Below the pieces are notes generated by a model, which saw only the letters and a list, made by a program, of their open reading frames with translations, searched no databases and had not been told where the DNA came from. A stretch of DNA of 64,000 bases from Pseudomonadota bacterium (lineage in GTDB: Bacteria; Pseudomonadota; Alphaproteobacteria; Rhizobiales; Beijerinckiaceae). The stretch covers positions 248,001 through 312,000 of the forward strand of contig JAIUNR010000001.1 of the NCBI GenBank assembly GCA_020161575.1, read 5' to 3'. The stretch's first letter is position 1. Each line of letters opens with the position of its first letter. The translations under genes and the position numbers were made by a program. Below, piece by piece: positions 31,191 through 38,073 of this stretch.

Positions 31191-32237
31191 ATGGGCGAGG
31201 CCTTCGGCCTTTACACGCATATCCGGAACAACCGCAGGCGATCGATTTTTCTCGTCGCCAGCCTGTTCGCGCTTGCCGTGATGGTGACCTATGCAGTCAC
31301 CCTGCTGGTGATCGCCCAGATGTACAGTGCCTCGCTGCCGGTATTGATGCGTGTCGCCTATCGCCAGTTCTGGACCTATCTGCCCTTCGCTTTCGCGGGG
31401 ACGGCCTTGTGGGTGATGATTGGCTACAAGGCCAATACCGCCCTCATCTCCTGGGCGACGGGCGCCAGCGCCGTCACGCGCGAGAGCAGCCCGCGCCTTT
31501 ACCGCCTCACCGAATTGCTGTGCATGACACGCGGCATGACCGTGCCGCGCCTCCAGATCCTTGAAACACCGGCGCTCAACGCCTTCGCAAGCGGGGTCAA
31601 CGAGAAGCAATATACCGTGACGGTCACGACCGGCCTGATGGACGCGCTGGATGATCGCGAGCTTTCTGCTGTCATTGCGCATGAGCTGACCCATATCCGC
31701 AACGGTGATGTACGGCTGATGATCTTCGCCGTCCTGATCGCGGGCGTGATCTCCTTCTTCGGCGAGATGGCCGTGCGGAGCATGCGGTTCTCGCGTTCTT
31801 CCGGCGATCGGGAGAAGGGGAGCGGCAACGCCTTGGCCATGGCGATCGGGATCGCGATCCTGATCGTCGCGTGGTTCCTTGCGGTGCTGATCCGCTTTTC
31901 GCTCTCGCGCAGCCGCGAATATCTCGCCGATGCCGGCGCGGTCGAGTTGACGAAAGACCCCGACGCGATGATCGCCGCCTTGCTCAAGATTTCCGGCCGC
32001 GCGGATATCGAAGGGGTGCCTTCCGGCATCATGGATATGTGCATCGAGAACGATCCTGATGATTTCGCGGATATTTTCTCGACCCACCCTTCCATCGGCA
32101 AGCGCGTGCAGGCGCTCCAATCCTATGCCGGTGGGCTGATGCCCTCCGATTTTCCAAAAGTAGGACCGCCTGCGATAGCGGAGCGCCAGCCCTTGCCGGA
32201 ACTCGTCGAAAAACGCGGCCCCTGGGCGCGAGGCTGA
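31191..32237 (+). CDS. M48 family (HtpX-like) zinc metalloprotease
   Basis: This 348-residue membrane protease has two N-terminal TM helices (about 22-47 and 62-85) and the zinc motif HELTHIRNGD with the catalytic Glu. Two more TM segments follow the active site, and the third ligand is in SRSREYLADAGAVEL. HtpX-type proteases degrade damaged membrane proteins. The ATG at 31191 has GGTGGAG 9 bases upstream; a GTG 15 bases earlier is also possible. It ends with a Pro-rich tail. Pairing with lemA suggests a joint membrane quality role. Confidence 0.9.
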   Translation: MGEAFGLYTHIRNNRRRSIFLVASLFALAVMVTYAVTLLVIAQMYSASLPVLMRVAYRQFWTYLPFAFAGTALWVMIGYKANTALISWATGASAVTRESSPRLYRLTELLCMTRGMTVPRLQILETPALNAFASGVNEKQYTVTVTTGLMDALDDRELSAVIAHELTHIRNGDVRLMIFAVLIAGVISFFGEMAVRSMRFSRSSGDREKGSGNALAMAIGIAILIVAWFLAVLIRFSLSRSREYLADAGAVELTKDPDAMIAALLKISGRADIEGVPSGIMDMCIENDPDDFADIFSTHPSIGKRVQALQSYAGGLMPSDFPKVGPPAIAERQPLPELVEKRGPWARG

Positions 32238-32282
32238 CTTAGCGATCATTTTAACAAGGGACTGAGGTGTCGCACTGCGGGC

Positions 32283-32323
32283 TTGACAGTTAGATGCCTT
32301 ACTATATAAAGTTAGATATCTAA
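32283..32323 (+). promoter_or_regulatory. Promoter and operator of the nitroreductase-MarR operon
   Basis: TTGACA (32283-32288) and TATAAA (32305-32310) with a 16-base spacer form a near-consensus promoter. The 12-bp perfect palindrome TTAGATATCTAA (32312-32323) lies right after the -10 box. The 8-mer AGTTAGAT occurs in the spacer (32288-32295) and again at 32310-32317, exactly 22 bases apart. This layout fits blocking by the MarR encoded downstream. Confidence 0.75.
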
Positions 32324-32340
32324 TTATATGGAGCGACCAG

Positions 32341-33501
32341 ATGTTCAAACCCTCCCGCCGTATCCTGTTATCCGCCCTCGGAGGAGGTGTCGCGCTGGTT
32401 GGCGCCGGCGCGGCCTGGCGCGTTACCCGCGTTCCCCACAAAGCGGTTGTACCCTGGAATCTTGAAACGGGACCCCTCCGCGATATCCGGCTGGAGGCAT
32501 TCCGCCATGCCATCCTCGCGCCCAATCCGCATAACCGGCAGCCCTGGCAAATCCGCCTGCTTGGCGACAACGAGGCGATTGTCACCTGTGATCTCGAACG
32601 TCGCCTGCCTGAAACCGATCCCTTCGATCGTCAGATCACGATCGGCTTCGGTGCCTTCATCGAACTGGCAGCCATTGCTGCGGCTGAACGGGGTTATGAA
32701 GCCCGTATCACGCCGTTCCCCGAGGGCGCGCCGGGAGAGGGCGCGCGTCTTGACCGGCGTCCCATCCTGCATGTGCGCTTCCAGCGCGATGACAGCATCG
32801 CGAAAGATCCCCTGTTCGCCTGGATCACCCGGCGGCGTTCGAGCAAACTGCCTTATGACATGTCAAGGCCGGTGCCGAAGGATGTGCTCTCGAAGCTTTC
32901 CGGCGAAGCCGGGGGCATGATGCGCTTTGGTCACGCTGTCGAGGCGGATGTCGCGGCCCGTCTGCGCGATCTGGCAGGGCGGGCGATGGTGCTCGAACTG
33001 GAGACACCGCACACGCTCAAGGAGAGTATCGATATCGCGCGTGTCGGTGCCGCTGAAATTGACGCCAACCCGGACGGGATTTCCCTTCAGGGGCCGCTTT
33101 TCGAGGCATTGGGTCTGCTGGGAAGCGATTCGGTTCGCAAGCAGGCGCTCGATCCTTCCTCGAATGCCTATCGCTCGGCGATGGCCCGTTTCGCGCGCAT
33201 GTTTGCCGCCACTCCGGCCTTTTTCTGGCTGGTCAGCCAGGGCAATACGCGGGCTGAGCAGGTCGAGGCGGGGCGGCGTTATGTCCGGCTCAATCTTGCC
33301 GCCAACGCCCTGGGGCTATCCGTCAATCCCGTGAGTCAGGCGCTCCAGGAATATCCGGAAATGCGCGCGCATTTCGCGGCCATGCACGCGATTTGCGGAG
33401 CGAAGGGGCAGGAGCGGGTTCAAATGCTCGCGCGGCTCGGCTATGCAGATCCTGTCGGGCCGTCGCCGCGATGGCCCCTTGGAGCAAAACTCGTCGCGTG
33501 A
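32341..33501 (+). CDS. Tat-exported nitroreductase-like oxidoreductase
   Basis: This 386-residue protein has a Tat-like leader (PSRRILLSALGGGVALVGAG) and a nitroreductase-fold core. APNPHNRQPW near residue 60 is the FMN-phosphate-binding start of this branch, which resembles Acg/TM1586-type proteins. Such enzymes reduce nitro or quinone compounds, or only hold FMN; the substrate is unknown. It is the first gene after a strong promoter with a palindromic operator, and its stop overlaps the GTG of a marR-type gene, so it is very likely the main target of that regulator. Confidence 0.82.
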   Translation: MFKPSRRILLSALGGGVALVGAGAAWRVTRVPHKAVVPWNLETGPLRDIRLEAFRHAILAPNPHNRQPWQIRLLGDNEAIVTCDLERRLPETDPFDRQITIGFGAFIELAAIAAAERGYEARITPFPEGAPGEGARLDRRPILHVRFQRDDSIAKDPLFAWITRRRSSKLPYDMSRPVPKDVLSKLSGEAGGMMRFGHAVEADVAARLRDLAGRAMVLELETPHTLKESIDIARVGAAEIDANPDGISLQGPLFEALGLLGSDSVRKQALDPSSNAYRSAMARFARMFAATPAFFWLVSQGNTRAEQVEAGRRYVRLNLAANALGLSVNPVSQALQEYPEMRAHFAAMHAICGAKGQERVQMLARLGYADPVGPSPRWPLGAKLVA

Positions 33502-33941
33502 CGCCTTCTTCGGATATCCTGGCCCGGTTTTTCAACGAGATCGGAATCATCGCGCAATTGAGCCAATCCGCCTTTGAGCGCGTGATGCCCGAAGGCATGA
33601 CGATGGCGCAGTTCACGGTGCTGAACCATTTCGTGCGGCTCGGCGGCACGAAGCGGCCGATGGATATCGCGCGCGCCTTTCAGGTGACGCGAGCCACGAT
33701 GTCGAGTACGCTTTCGCGGCTGGAGGGCAAAGGGCTGGTCGCAACGACACCGGACCCGGAGGATGGCCGCGCCAAGCATGTCGGAATCACCGAGGCAGGC
33801 CGCGCGATGCGTGAGGCCTGTCTCGCAGCTTTGGGGCCTGAATTCGCTCGGCTTGCTCCGCTTCTGGCGGCAAGCCGGATCGAGGAACTGCTCCCGGCCC
33901 TTTCGGAAATCCGCAGTATCCTGGATAAGGCCCGTGACTGA
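33498..33941 (+). CDS. MarR family transcriptional regulator
   Basis: This 147-residue winged-HTH regulator has its DNA-binding core at about 35-100: PMDIARAFQVTRATMSSTLSRLEGKGLV, with the wing in PDPEDGRAKHVGITEAGR. I chose the GTG at 33498 because it overlaps the nitroreductase stop (GTGA), implying translational coupling; the longer frame reads through the previous gene. MarR proteins usually repress their own operon and let go when a small aromatic or oxidant binds. The palindrome at 32312 is its likely site. Confidence 0.88.
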   Translation: MTPSSDILARFFNEIGIIAQLSQSAFERVMPEGMTMAQFTVLNHFVRLGGTKRPMDIARAFQVTRATMSSTLSRLEGKGLVATTPDPEDGRAKHVGITEAGRAMREACLAALGPEFARLAPLLAASRIEELLPALSEIRSILDKARD

Positions 33942-34338
33942 TTTCTCTTTCCTTTCTCGCCTCATGCGCCAGTTCGCCGCCTTCTTCGGCGTTGGGCTGG
34001 TCGCGGCGATCGTCCATTACAGCCTTCTCTATCTGCTGGTGGAGGCCTGGTTCTATGATCCCGTCTCGGCTGCGCTCGCCGGTTATGTCGCGGGCGGGGT
34101 GGTGAGCTACGTACTCAACCGCCTCTTCACTTATGACGCCGGGCGCGGTCATCTCGATGCTGCCTGGCGTTTCGCCGTCGTTGCCGGCGTTGGTTTCTGT
34201 CTCACCTGGCTTCTCATGCGGTTGTTCCATGGCACCTGGGGTTGGCACTATATGCTGGCGCAGGTCGCGACGACCGGCATCGTGCTCGTCTGGAGTTTCC
34301 TGGTGCACAAATACTGGAGTTTCCGCGACCGGAGCTGA
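33934..34338 (+). CDS. GtrA family membrane protein
   Basis: This 134-residue protein has four TM helices (about 12-32, 40-62, 73-92, 102-122) and the GtrA pattern, ending in VLVWSFLVHKYWSFRD. GtrA-type proteins are thought to help flip polyprenyl-phosphate sugars across the membrane. The GTG at 33934 overlaps the MarR stop; an ATG at 33964 is a shorter alternative without a ribosome binding site. Its place as third gene of the nitroreductase-MarR operon suggests co-regulation, but the functional link is unclear. Confidence 0.82.
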   Translation: MTDFSFLSRLMRQFAAFFGVGLVAAIVHYSLLYLLVEAWFYDPVSAALAGYVAGGVVSYVLNRLFTYDAGRGHLDAAWRFAVVAGVGFCLTWLLMRLFHGTWGWHYMLAQVATTGIVLVWSFLVHKYWSFRDRS

Positions 34339-34340
34339 CC

Positions 34341-35048
34341 TCAGCCTTCCGGCAGCGGCGTGAACTTGACCGCGGCGAAGGCCATGCGTGCCTGATTATG
34401 CCCCAGATTCTTGTCGAGGCGCCGGGCCGTGAAGCCAAGGCCTTCGAGCAGGGAGAGCATTTCGCTTTCCTCGTAATGCGTCAGGCCCAACTCGCCCCGG
34501 ATTTTCCGGTAATCCGAGAGAGCGGTCCGCACCAGTCCGAGGGCGGCGGGAATGAGGAACCCGCCCTCGAAGCCGAAACCCAGCAGCGCTTTTGCATCCG
34601 TGACGGGCGAGAGCCCTGTCGGGAGGACATCGCCGACGATCAGCGTGCCGCCGGGGCGCAGCTTGTCGCCCAGCTTGTCGAGCAATTGAGCGAATTCCGC
34701 CCTCGGCACATATTGCGCGACCGAATGGATCACGATCAGATCGAGCTTGATCTGGAGCGCGTCGACCTCCTCGGGGGAGAGGATATCTATGGCTTCGTTG
34801 TCGCCAAAGCGGGTCTTGAGTTTATCACGGACATTCGGGGCCGCGTCGCAAAGGAACAATTCGAGGCAGCGATCAGTGACCAGATCGGCCGAGAGCGCCT
34901 CTCCGCATCCGTAATCGAGCACGACAGCTTCCAGCCCCGGCACGAGATCACGGATATCCTGCGCGATCATGCGATAATGCAGCAGCTTGTGCCGCTCATT
35001 CACGTAAATCGGGTTTTCCGCGTTCCAGAACTCGACCCAGCTTTTCAT
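34341..35048 (-). CDS. Class I SAM-dependent methyltransferase
   Basis: This 235-residue methyltransferase has the SAM-binding motif I VVLDYGCGEAL (about residues 42-52), an acidic loop at LFLCDAAP, and LIVIHSVAQYVP as motif II. The substrate is unknown. AAGGAAAC precedes the ATG. It converges on gtrA with a 2-base gap and stands upstream of nothing on its strand. The length is typical for the group. Confidence 0.85.
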   Translation of the reverse strand: MKSWVEFWNAENPIYVNERHKLLHYRMIAQDIRDLVPGLEAVVLDYGCGEALSADLVTDRCLELFLCDAAPNVRDKLKTRFGDNEAIDILSPEEVDALQIKLDLIVIHSVAQYVPRAEFAQLLDKLGDKLRPGGTLIVGDVLPTGLSPVTDAKALLGFGFEGGFLIPAALGLVRTALSDYRKIRGELGLTHYEESEMLSLLEGLGFTARRLDKNLGHNQARMAFAAVKFTPLPEG

Positions 35049-35100
35049 GTTTCCTTATCCTCTCGCACTCTTCTAGCCTGCGCGAGGGGAACGGCAAATC

Positions 35101-35412
35101 CTATCGCCGCTTGAGCGTGGCGAGATGCGCCAGAATGTCGTCGATTTCCTGCGGGGAAAAGGTGAATTCGGGCATGCCCGAATGGCCCGTGACAATGCCT
35201 TCTGCAAAGGCTTCCTGCAATTGATCGAGCGGCCATTGGTTTGCGATACGCCTGAAGGGCGGCGCTTTAAGGTGCCGACTGGTTCCGCTCTTGCCGATCG
35301 CATGGCACGAGCCGCATTGCTCGGCGGCAAGCAGGGCGCCGCGTTTGGCGTTGGCGGCGTGTCCGGCGGACGAAATCGCCAACGTGAATGCGAGCGCAAG
35401 GATTATCCGCAT
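35101..35412 (-). CDS. Small class I cytochrome c
   Basis: This 103-residue protein has a signal peptide (residues 1-19), the heme attachment motif CGSCH in AAEQCGSCHAIG (about 33-37) and a probable Met axial ligand in GHSGMPEF. It should carry electrons in the periplasm. GGGAAGGG precedes the ATG. It stands alone, with no oxidase or dehydrogenase next to it on its strand. A 239-base AT-richer gap separates it from the divergent unknown gene. Confidence 0.92.
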   Translation of the reverse strand: MRIILALAFTLAISSAGHAANAKRGALLAAEQCGSCHAIGKSGTSRHLKAPPFRRIANQWPLDQLQEAFAEGIVTGHSGMPEFTFSPQEIDDILAHLATLKRR

Positions 35413-35561
35413 CGCGACCCTTCCCTTTTCTCCTGGCTAAAGGATGATCCGCGATTACAGGATGATCCACGAAGCGGCCTTGATCTGGCGCATTCCGGTG
35501 GGCGGCAGCTTCTGCCGGTTTGGCTGCCGACGCGGCTGTTTTTGCCGGATTGCGGCTGTCG

Positions 35562-35574
35562 GTTATCTGATAAC
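35562..35574. promoter_or_regulatory. Palindrome between cytochrome c and an unknown gene
   Basis: GTTATC-T-GATAAC is a perfect 13-bp palindrome in an otherwise gene-free stretch (35413-35651). AT-rich promoter-like sequence (TTGAAT, then AAAAAGATATTTT) follows it toward the plus-strand gene. Confidence 0.45.
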
Positions 35575-35651
35575 AATTTGAATGTAAAAAGATATTTTTG
35601 GGCGCGCAAATTGCTGGGTCAGGGGCGTGTTTTGTAAAAAAGAGTTTTGAT

Positions 35652-36068
35652 GTGCAGATAGGCCCTTCCATTCAGACATCGCCAGCCGTCACCTATCAGA
35701 ATAACGCGGAGAGGGCTTCCAAGGGGAAGAACGACCAGAACGGTACTGCCTTTGTCGATTTTCACGCGGTCTCTGCCAAGGAGATGCGCGCGACTGCTTT
35801 CGATCTTTTCAAGGCCGGCAAGGTCGATATCGACCAGCTTCTCATCCTTCAATGGGGCAGCGAGGCGCGCATTTCGACGGATGGTTCGATCCACCCGCAG
35901 AATGACGCGGATGACAAGCCGATCGATTTTATCGCGCTCGTTGAGAAAGGCGTGCGCGCCATGGAGGCGACCGGAGAAGCACGCGCGCCGAAATCGCCTT
36001 ATGCGAGCTGGGTCGGTGCGCTGGAGGCGCTCCGCAGCCTGCAGGGTAGCGTGAACCGGAAGGTGTAA
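35652..36068 (+). CDS. Protein of unknown function, 138 residues
   Basis: This is a soluble, acidic protein with no signal peptide. The N-terminal ~35 residues are polar (NNAERASKGKNDQNG). The rest forms two predicted helical blocks, around SAKEMRATAFDLFKAGKVDI and FIALVEKGVRAMEATGEA. I do not recognise a family. The start is uncertain: a GTG at 35652 or a TTG at 35598 are both possible, neither with a strong ribosome binding site. It is followed by a strong terminator shared with carA. The palindrome and AT-rich region upstream suggest its own promoter. Confidence 0.6.
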   Translation: MQIGPSIQTSPAVTYQNNAERASKGKNDQNGTAFVDFHAVSAKEMRATAFDLFKAGKVDIDQLLILQWGSEARISTDGSIHPQNDADDKPIDFIALVEKGVRAMEATGEARAPKSPYASWVGALEALRSLQGSVNRKV

Positions 36069-36083
36069 AGCTCCTCTTGCCGG

Positions 36084-36115
36084 AACCGGAAGGCGGGTCA
36101 GCCCGCCTTCCGGTT
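36084..36115. terminator. Bidirectional terminator between the unknown gene and carA
   Basis: A perfect 14-bp stem (AACCGGAAGGCGGG pairing with CCCGCCTTCCGGTT) with the loop TCAG. It overlaps the last codons of carA, whose stop codon begins in the loop. Short T-runs flank it on the plus strand. Confidence 0.75.
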
Positions 36116-37312
36116 TGCCTTCATCATCGCGATGAACCGATCAAAGAGGTAGTTGCTGTCCTGAGGGCCCGGCGAGGCTTCCGGGTGCTGCTGCACCGAG
36201 AAGGCCGGGCGGTCGGTGAGGCGGATACCGCAATTCGAACCGTCGAACAGCGAGATATGTGTTTCCTCGGCATTGGCCGGCAGGGTTTTCGGGTCGACCG
36301 CGAAACCGTGGTTCATCGACACGATCTCGACCTTGCCGGTCGCGTGTTCCTTCACCGGATGGTTGGCGCCGTGATGCCCCTGCGCCATCTTCATCGTCTT
36401 CGCGCCGATCGCGAGCGCGAGCATCTGATGGCCGAGGCAGATGCCGAAGGTCGGGATTTTCGCATCGAGGATCGCGCGGATCACCGGCGCGGCGTATTGC
36501 CCCGTGGCGGCGGGATCGCCGGGGCCGTTGGCGAGGAAAACACCGTCCGGCTTGAGCGCCTTCACATCCTCGAATGTCGCATTGGGCGGCAGGACGGTGA
36601 CCTTGCATCCGCGATCCGCCAGAAGACGCAGGATGTTGCGCTTGACGCCGTAATCGAGCGCGACGACATGGAATTCCGGCGTCTTCTGCTCGCCATATCC
36701 CTCGTTCCAGCGCCAGATCGTCTCGTTCCAGTCATAGCGCTGGGTGCCGGTCACGGCGGGAACCAGGTCGAGCCCCGCCATCGAGGGCAGCGCCTTGGCG
36801 GTCGCGGCAAGCGCCTTGCGGTCGAAGAAGCCGTCAGGATCATGCGCGATGATCGCGTTCTGCATGCCCTGATCACGGATAAGGGCGGTCAATGCGCGCG
36901 TATCCACCCCGGCAATGCCGACGATGCCGCGCGTTTTCAGCCATTCGTCGAAATGGCGTATCGCGCGGTAGTTCGAAGGCTCGGAGATATCGGTTGCCAG
37001 GACCACGCCGGTCGCGGCATGGCGGGCCATGTTCACCGTCTCGATATCCTCGTCATTGACGCCGACATTGCCGATATGGGGAAAGGTGAAGGTGACGATC
37101 TGCCCGGAATACGAGGGGTCGGTCAGGATTTCCTGATAACCGGTCATCGCGGTGTTGAAGCAGATCTCGCCCTTGCCCTCGCCGGTCGCGCCGATGCCCG
37201 TACCTTCGATCACCGTACCATCGGCCAGGACGAGCAGGGCCGTGGGGCGCGTCTCGGTCCAGGGCGCGGGCGCGCGTGTTGCTTTTTCGGATTGCAGCTC
37301 CGGCATTGTCAT
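36098..37312 (-). CDS. carA: Carbamoyl phosphate synthase small subunit
   Basis: This 404-residue subunit hydrolyses glutamine and channels ammonia to CarB. The N-terminal domain holds GYQEILTDPSYSGQIV. The class I glutaminase domain has the nucleophile in FGICLGHQMLALAIG and the His-Glu pair in QQHPEASPGP. I placed the start at the ATG at 37312; an ATG at 37306 and an upstream extension to 37345 are alternatives, none with a strong ribosome binding site. It is divergent from yqeY. The distance to carB (5.8 kb) means separate promoters. Confidence 0.97.
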   Translation of the reverse strand: MTMPELQSEKATRAPAPWTETRPTALLVLADGTVIEGTGIGATGEGKGEICFNTAMTGYQEILTDPSYSGQIVTFTFPHIGNVGVNDEDIETVNMARHAATGVVLATDISEPSNYRAIRHFDEWLKTRGIVGIAGVDTRALTALIRDQGMQNAIIAHDPDGFFDRKALAATAKALPSMAGLDLVPAVTGTQRYDWNETIWRWNEGYGEQKTPEFHVVALDYGVKRNILRLLADRGCKVTVLPPNATFEDVKALKPDGVFLANGPGDPAATGQYAAPVIRAILDAKIPTFGICLGHQMLALAIGAKTMKMAQGHHGANHPVKEHATGKVEIVSMNHGFAVDPKTLPANAEETHISLFDGSNCGIRLTDRPAFSVQQHPEASPGPQDSNYLFDRFIAMMKANRKAG

Positions 37313-37466
37313 GGCACTTGCTCGTGATCTTTCGGCGCGGATCAAGGCTGGGCGGAGGCCCGACCGTTCCGCGCGGCGGCATTCGTCGTTCGATAAGGAA
37401 CGCCGTCCGTCCCGTCAATTCCCGTTTTCGGGCCATTTCCGCGACAAGCGGGCAAAGGAGAAGACC

Positions 37467-37919
37467 ATGCGCGAGCAATTCATGACAGCCCTCAAGGATG
37501 CGATGAAGGCGGGCGACAAGGCGCGGCTTGGGGCGATCCGGCTCATCCAGGCGGCGATCAAAGACAAAGATATCGAAGCGCGCGGGGCCGGAAAAGGCGA
37601 AGCCACCAATGACGAAATCCTCGCGCTGCTCCAGAAGATGATCAAGCAGCGCCAGGAATCCGCCTCCATCTACCGGCAGAACAACCGTCCCGAACTGGCG
37701 GAAACCGAGGAAGGCGAGATCGCCGTCATCTCCTCCTTCCTGCCCAAGCAGCTTGACGAGGCGGAAACCAAGGCCGCCATCGCCGCCGCGATCGCTGAAA
37801 CCGGCGCCGCGGGTATGAAGGATATGGGCAAGGTGGTCGCGCTCCTGAAGGAGAAATTCGCGGGCCAGATGGATTTCGGCAAAGCCAGCGGATTGGTGAA
37901 ATCGGCGCTTTCCGCCTGA
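37467..37919 (+). CDS. GatB/YqeY domain protein
   Basis: This 150-residue YqeY-type protein resembles the tail domain of the amidotransferase GatB. Characteristic parts are REQFMTALKDAMKAGDKAR, EEGEIAVISSFLPKQLDE and DMGKVVALLKEKFAGQMDFG. It may bind tRNA, but its role is not settled. AAAGGAG lies 6 bases before the ATG. It sits between carA (divergent) and dnaG (same strand), an order seen in many alphaproteobacteria. A perfect hairpin follows. Confidence 0.93.
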   Translation: MREQFMTALKDAMKAGDKARLGAIRLIQAAIKDKDIEARGAGKGEATNDEILALLQKMIKQRQESASIYRQNNRPELAETEEGEIAVISSFLPKQLDEAETKAAIAAAIAETGAAGMKDMGKVVALLKEKFAGQMDFGKASGLVKSALSA

Positions 37920-37952
37920 GTTTCCTTGCGCTAAATTACGTAAAATTCTCAT

Positions 37953-37977
37953 GCGGTTGCGCGTGAAGCGCAACCGC
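37953..37977. terminator. Perfect 10-bp hairpin between yqeY and dnaG
   Basis: GCGGTTGCGC-GTGAA-GCGCAACCGC, 34 bases after the yqeY stop. There is no U-tract on either strand, so it may be a Rho-independent-like pause or an RNA stability element. Confidence 0.5.
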
Positions 37978-38073
37978 TGGTGAGATCTGCTTCGCGCGTC
38001 GAAACCCTGTGGATTACGGGGATTTCTCGCCGGGCGCTTGTGCGCCGGCGCGATGCTTCCACTCTGGAATCCC

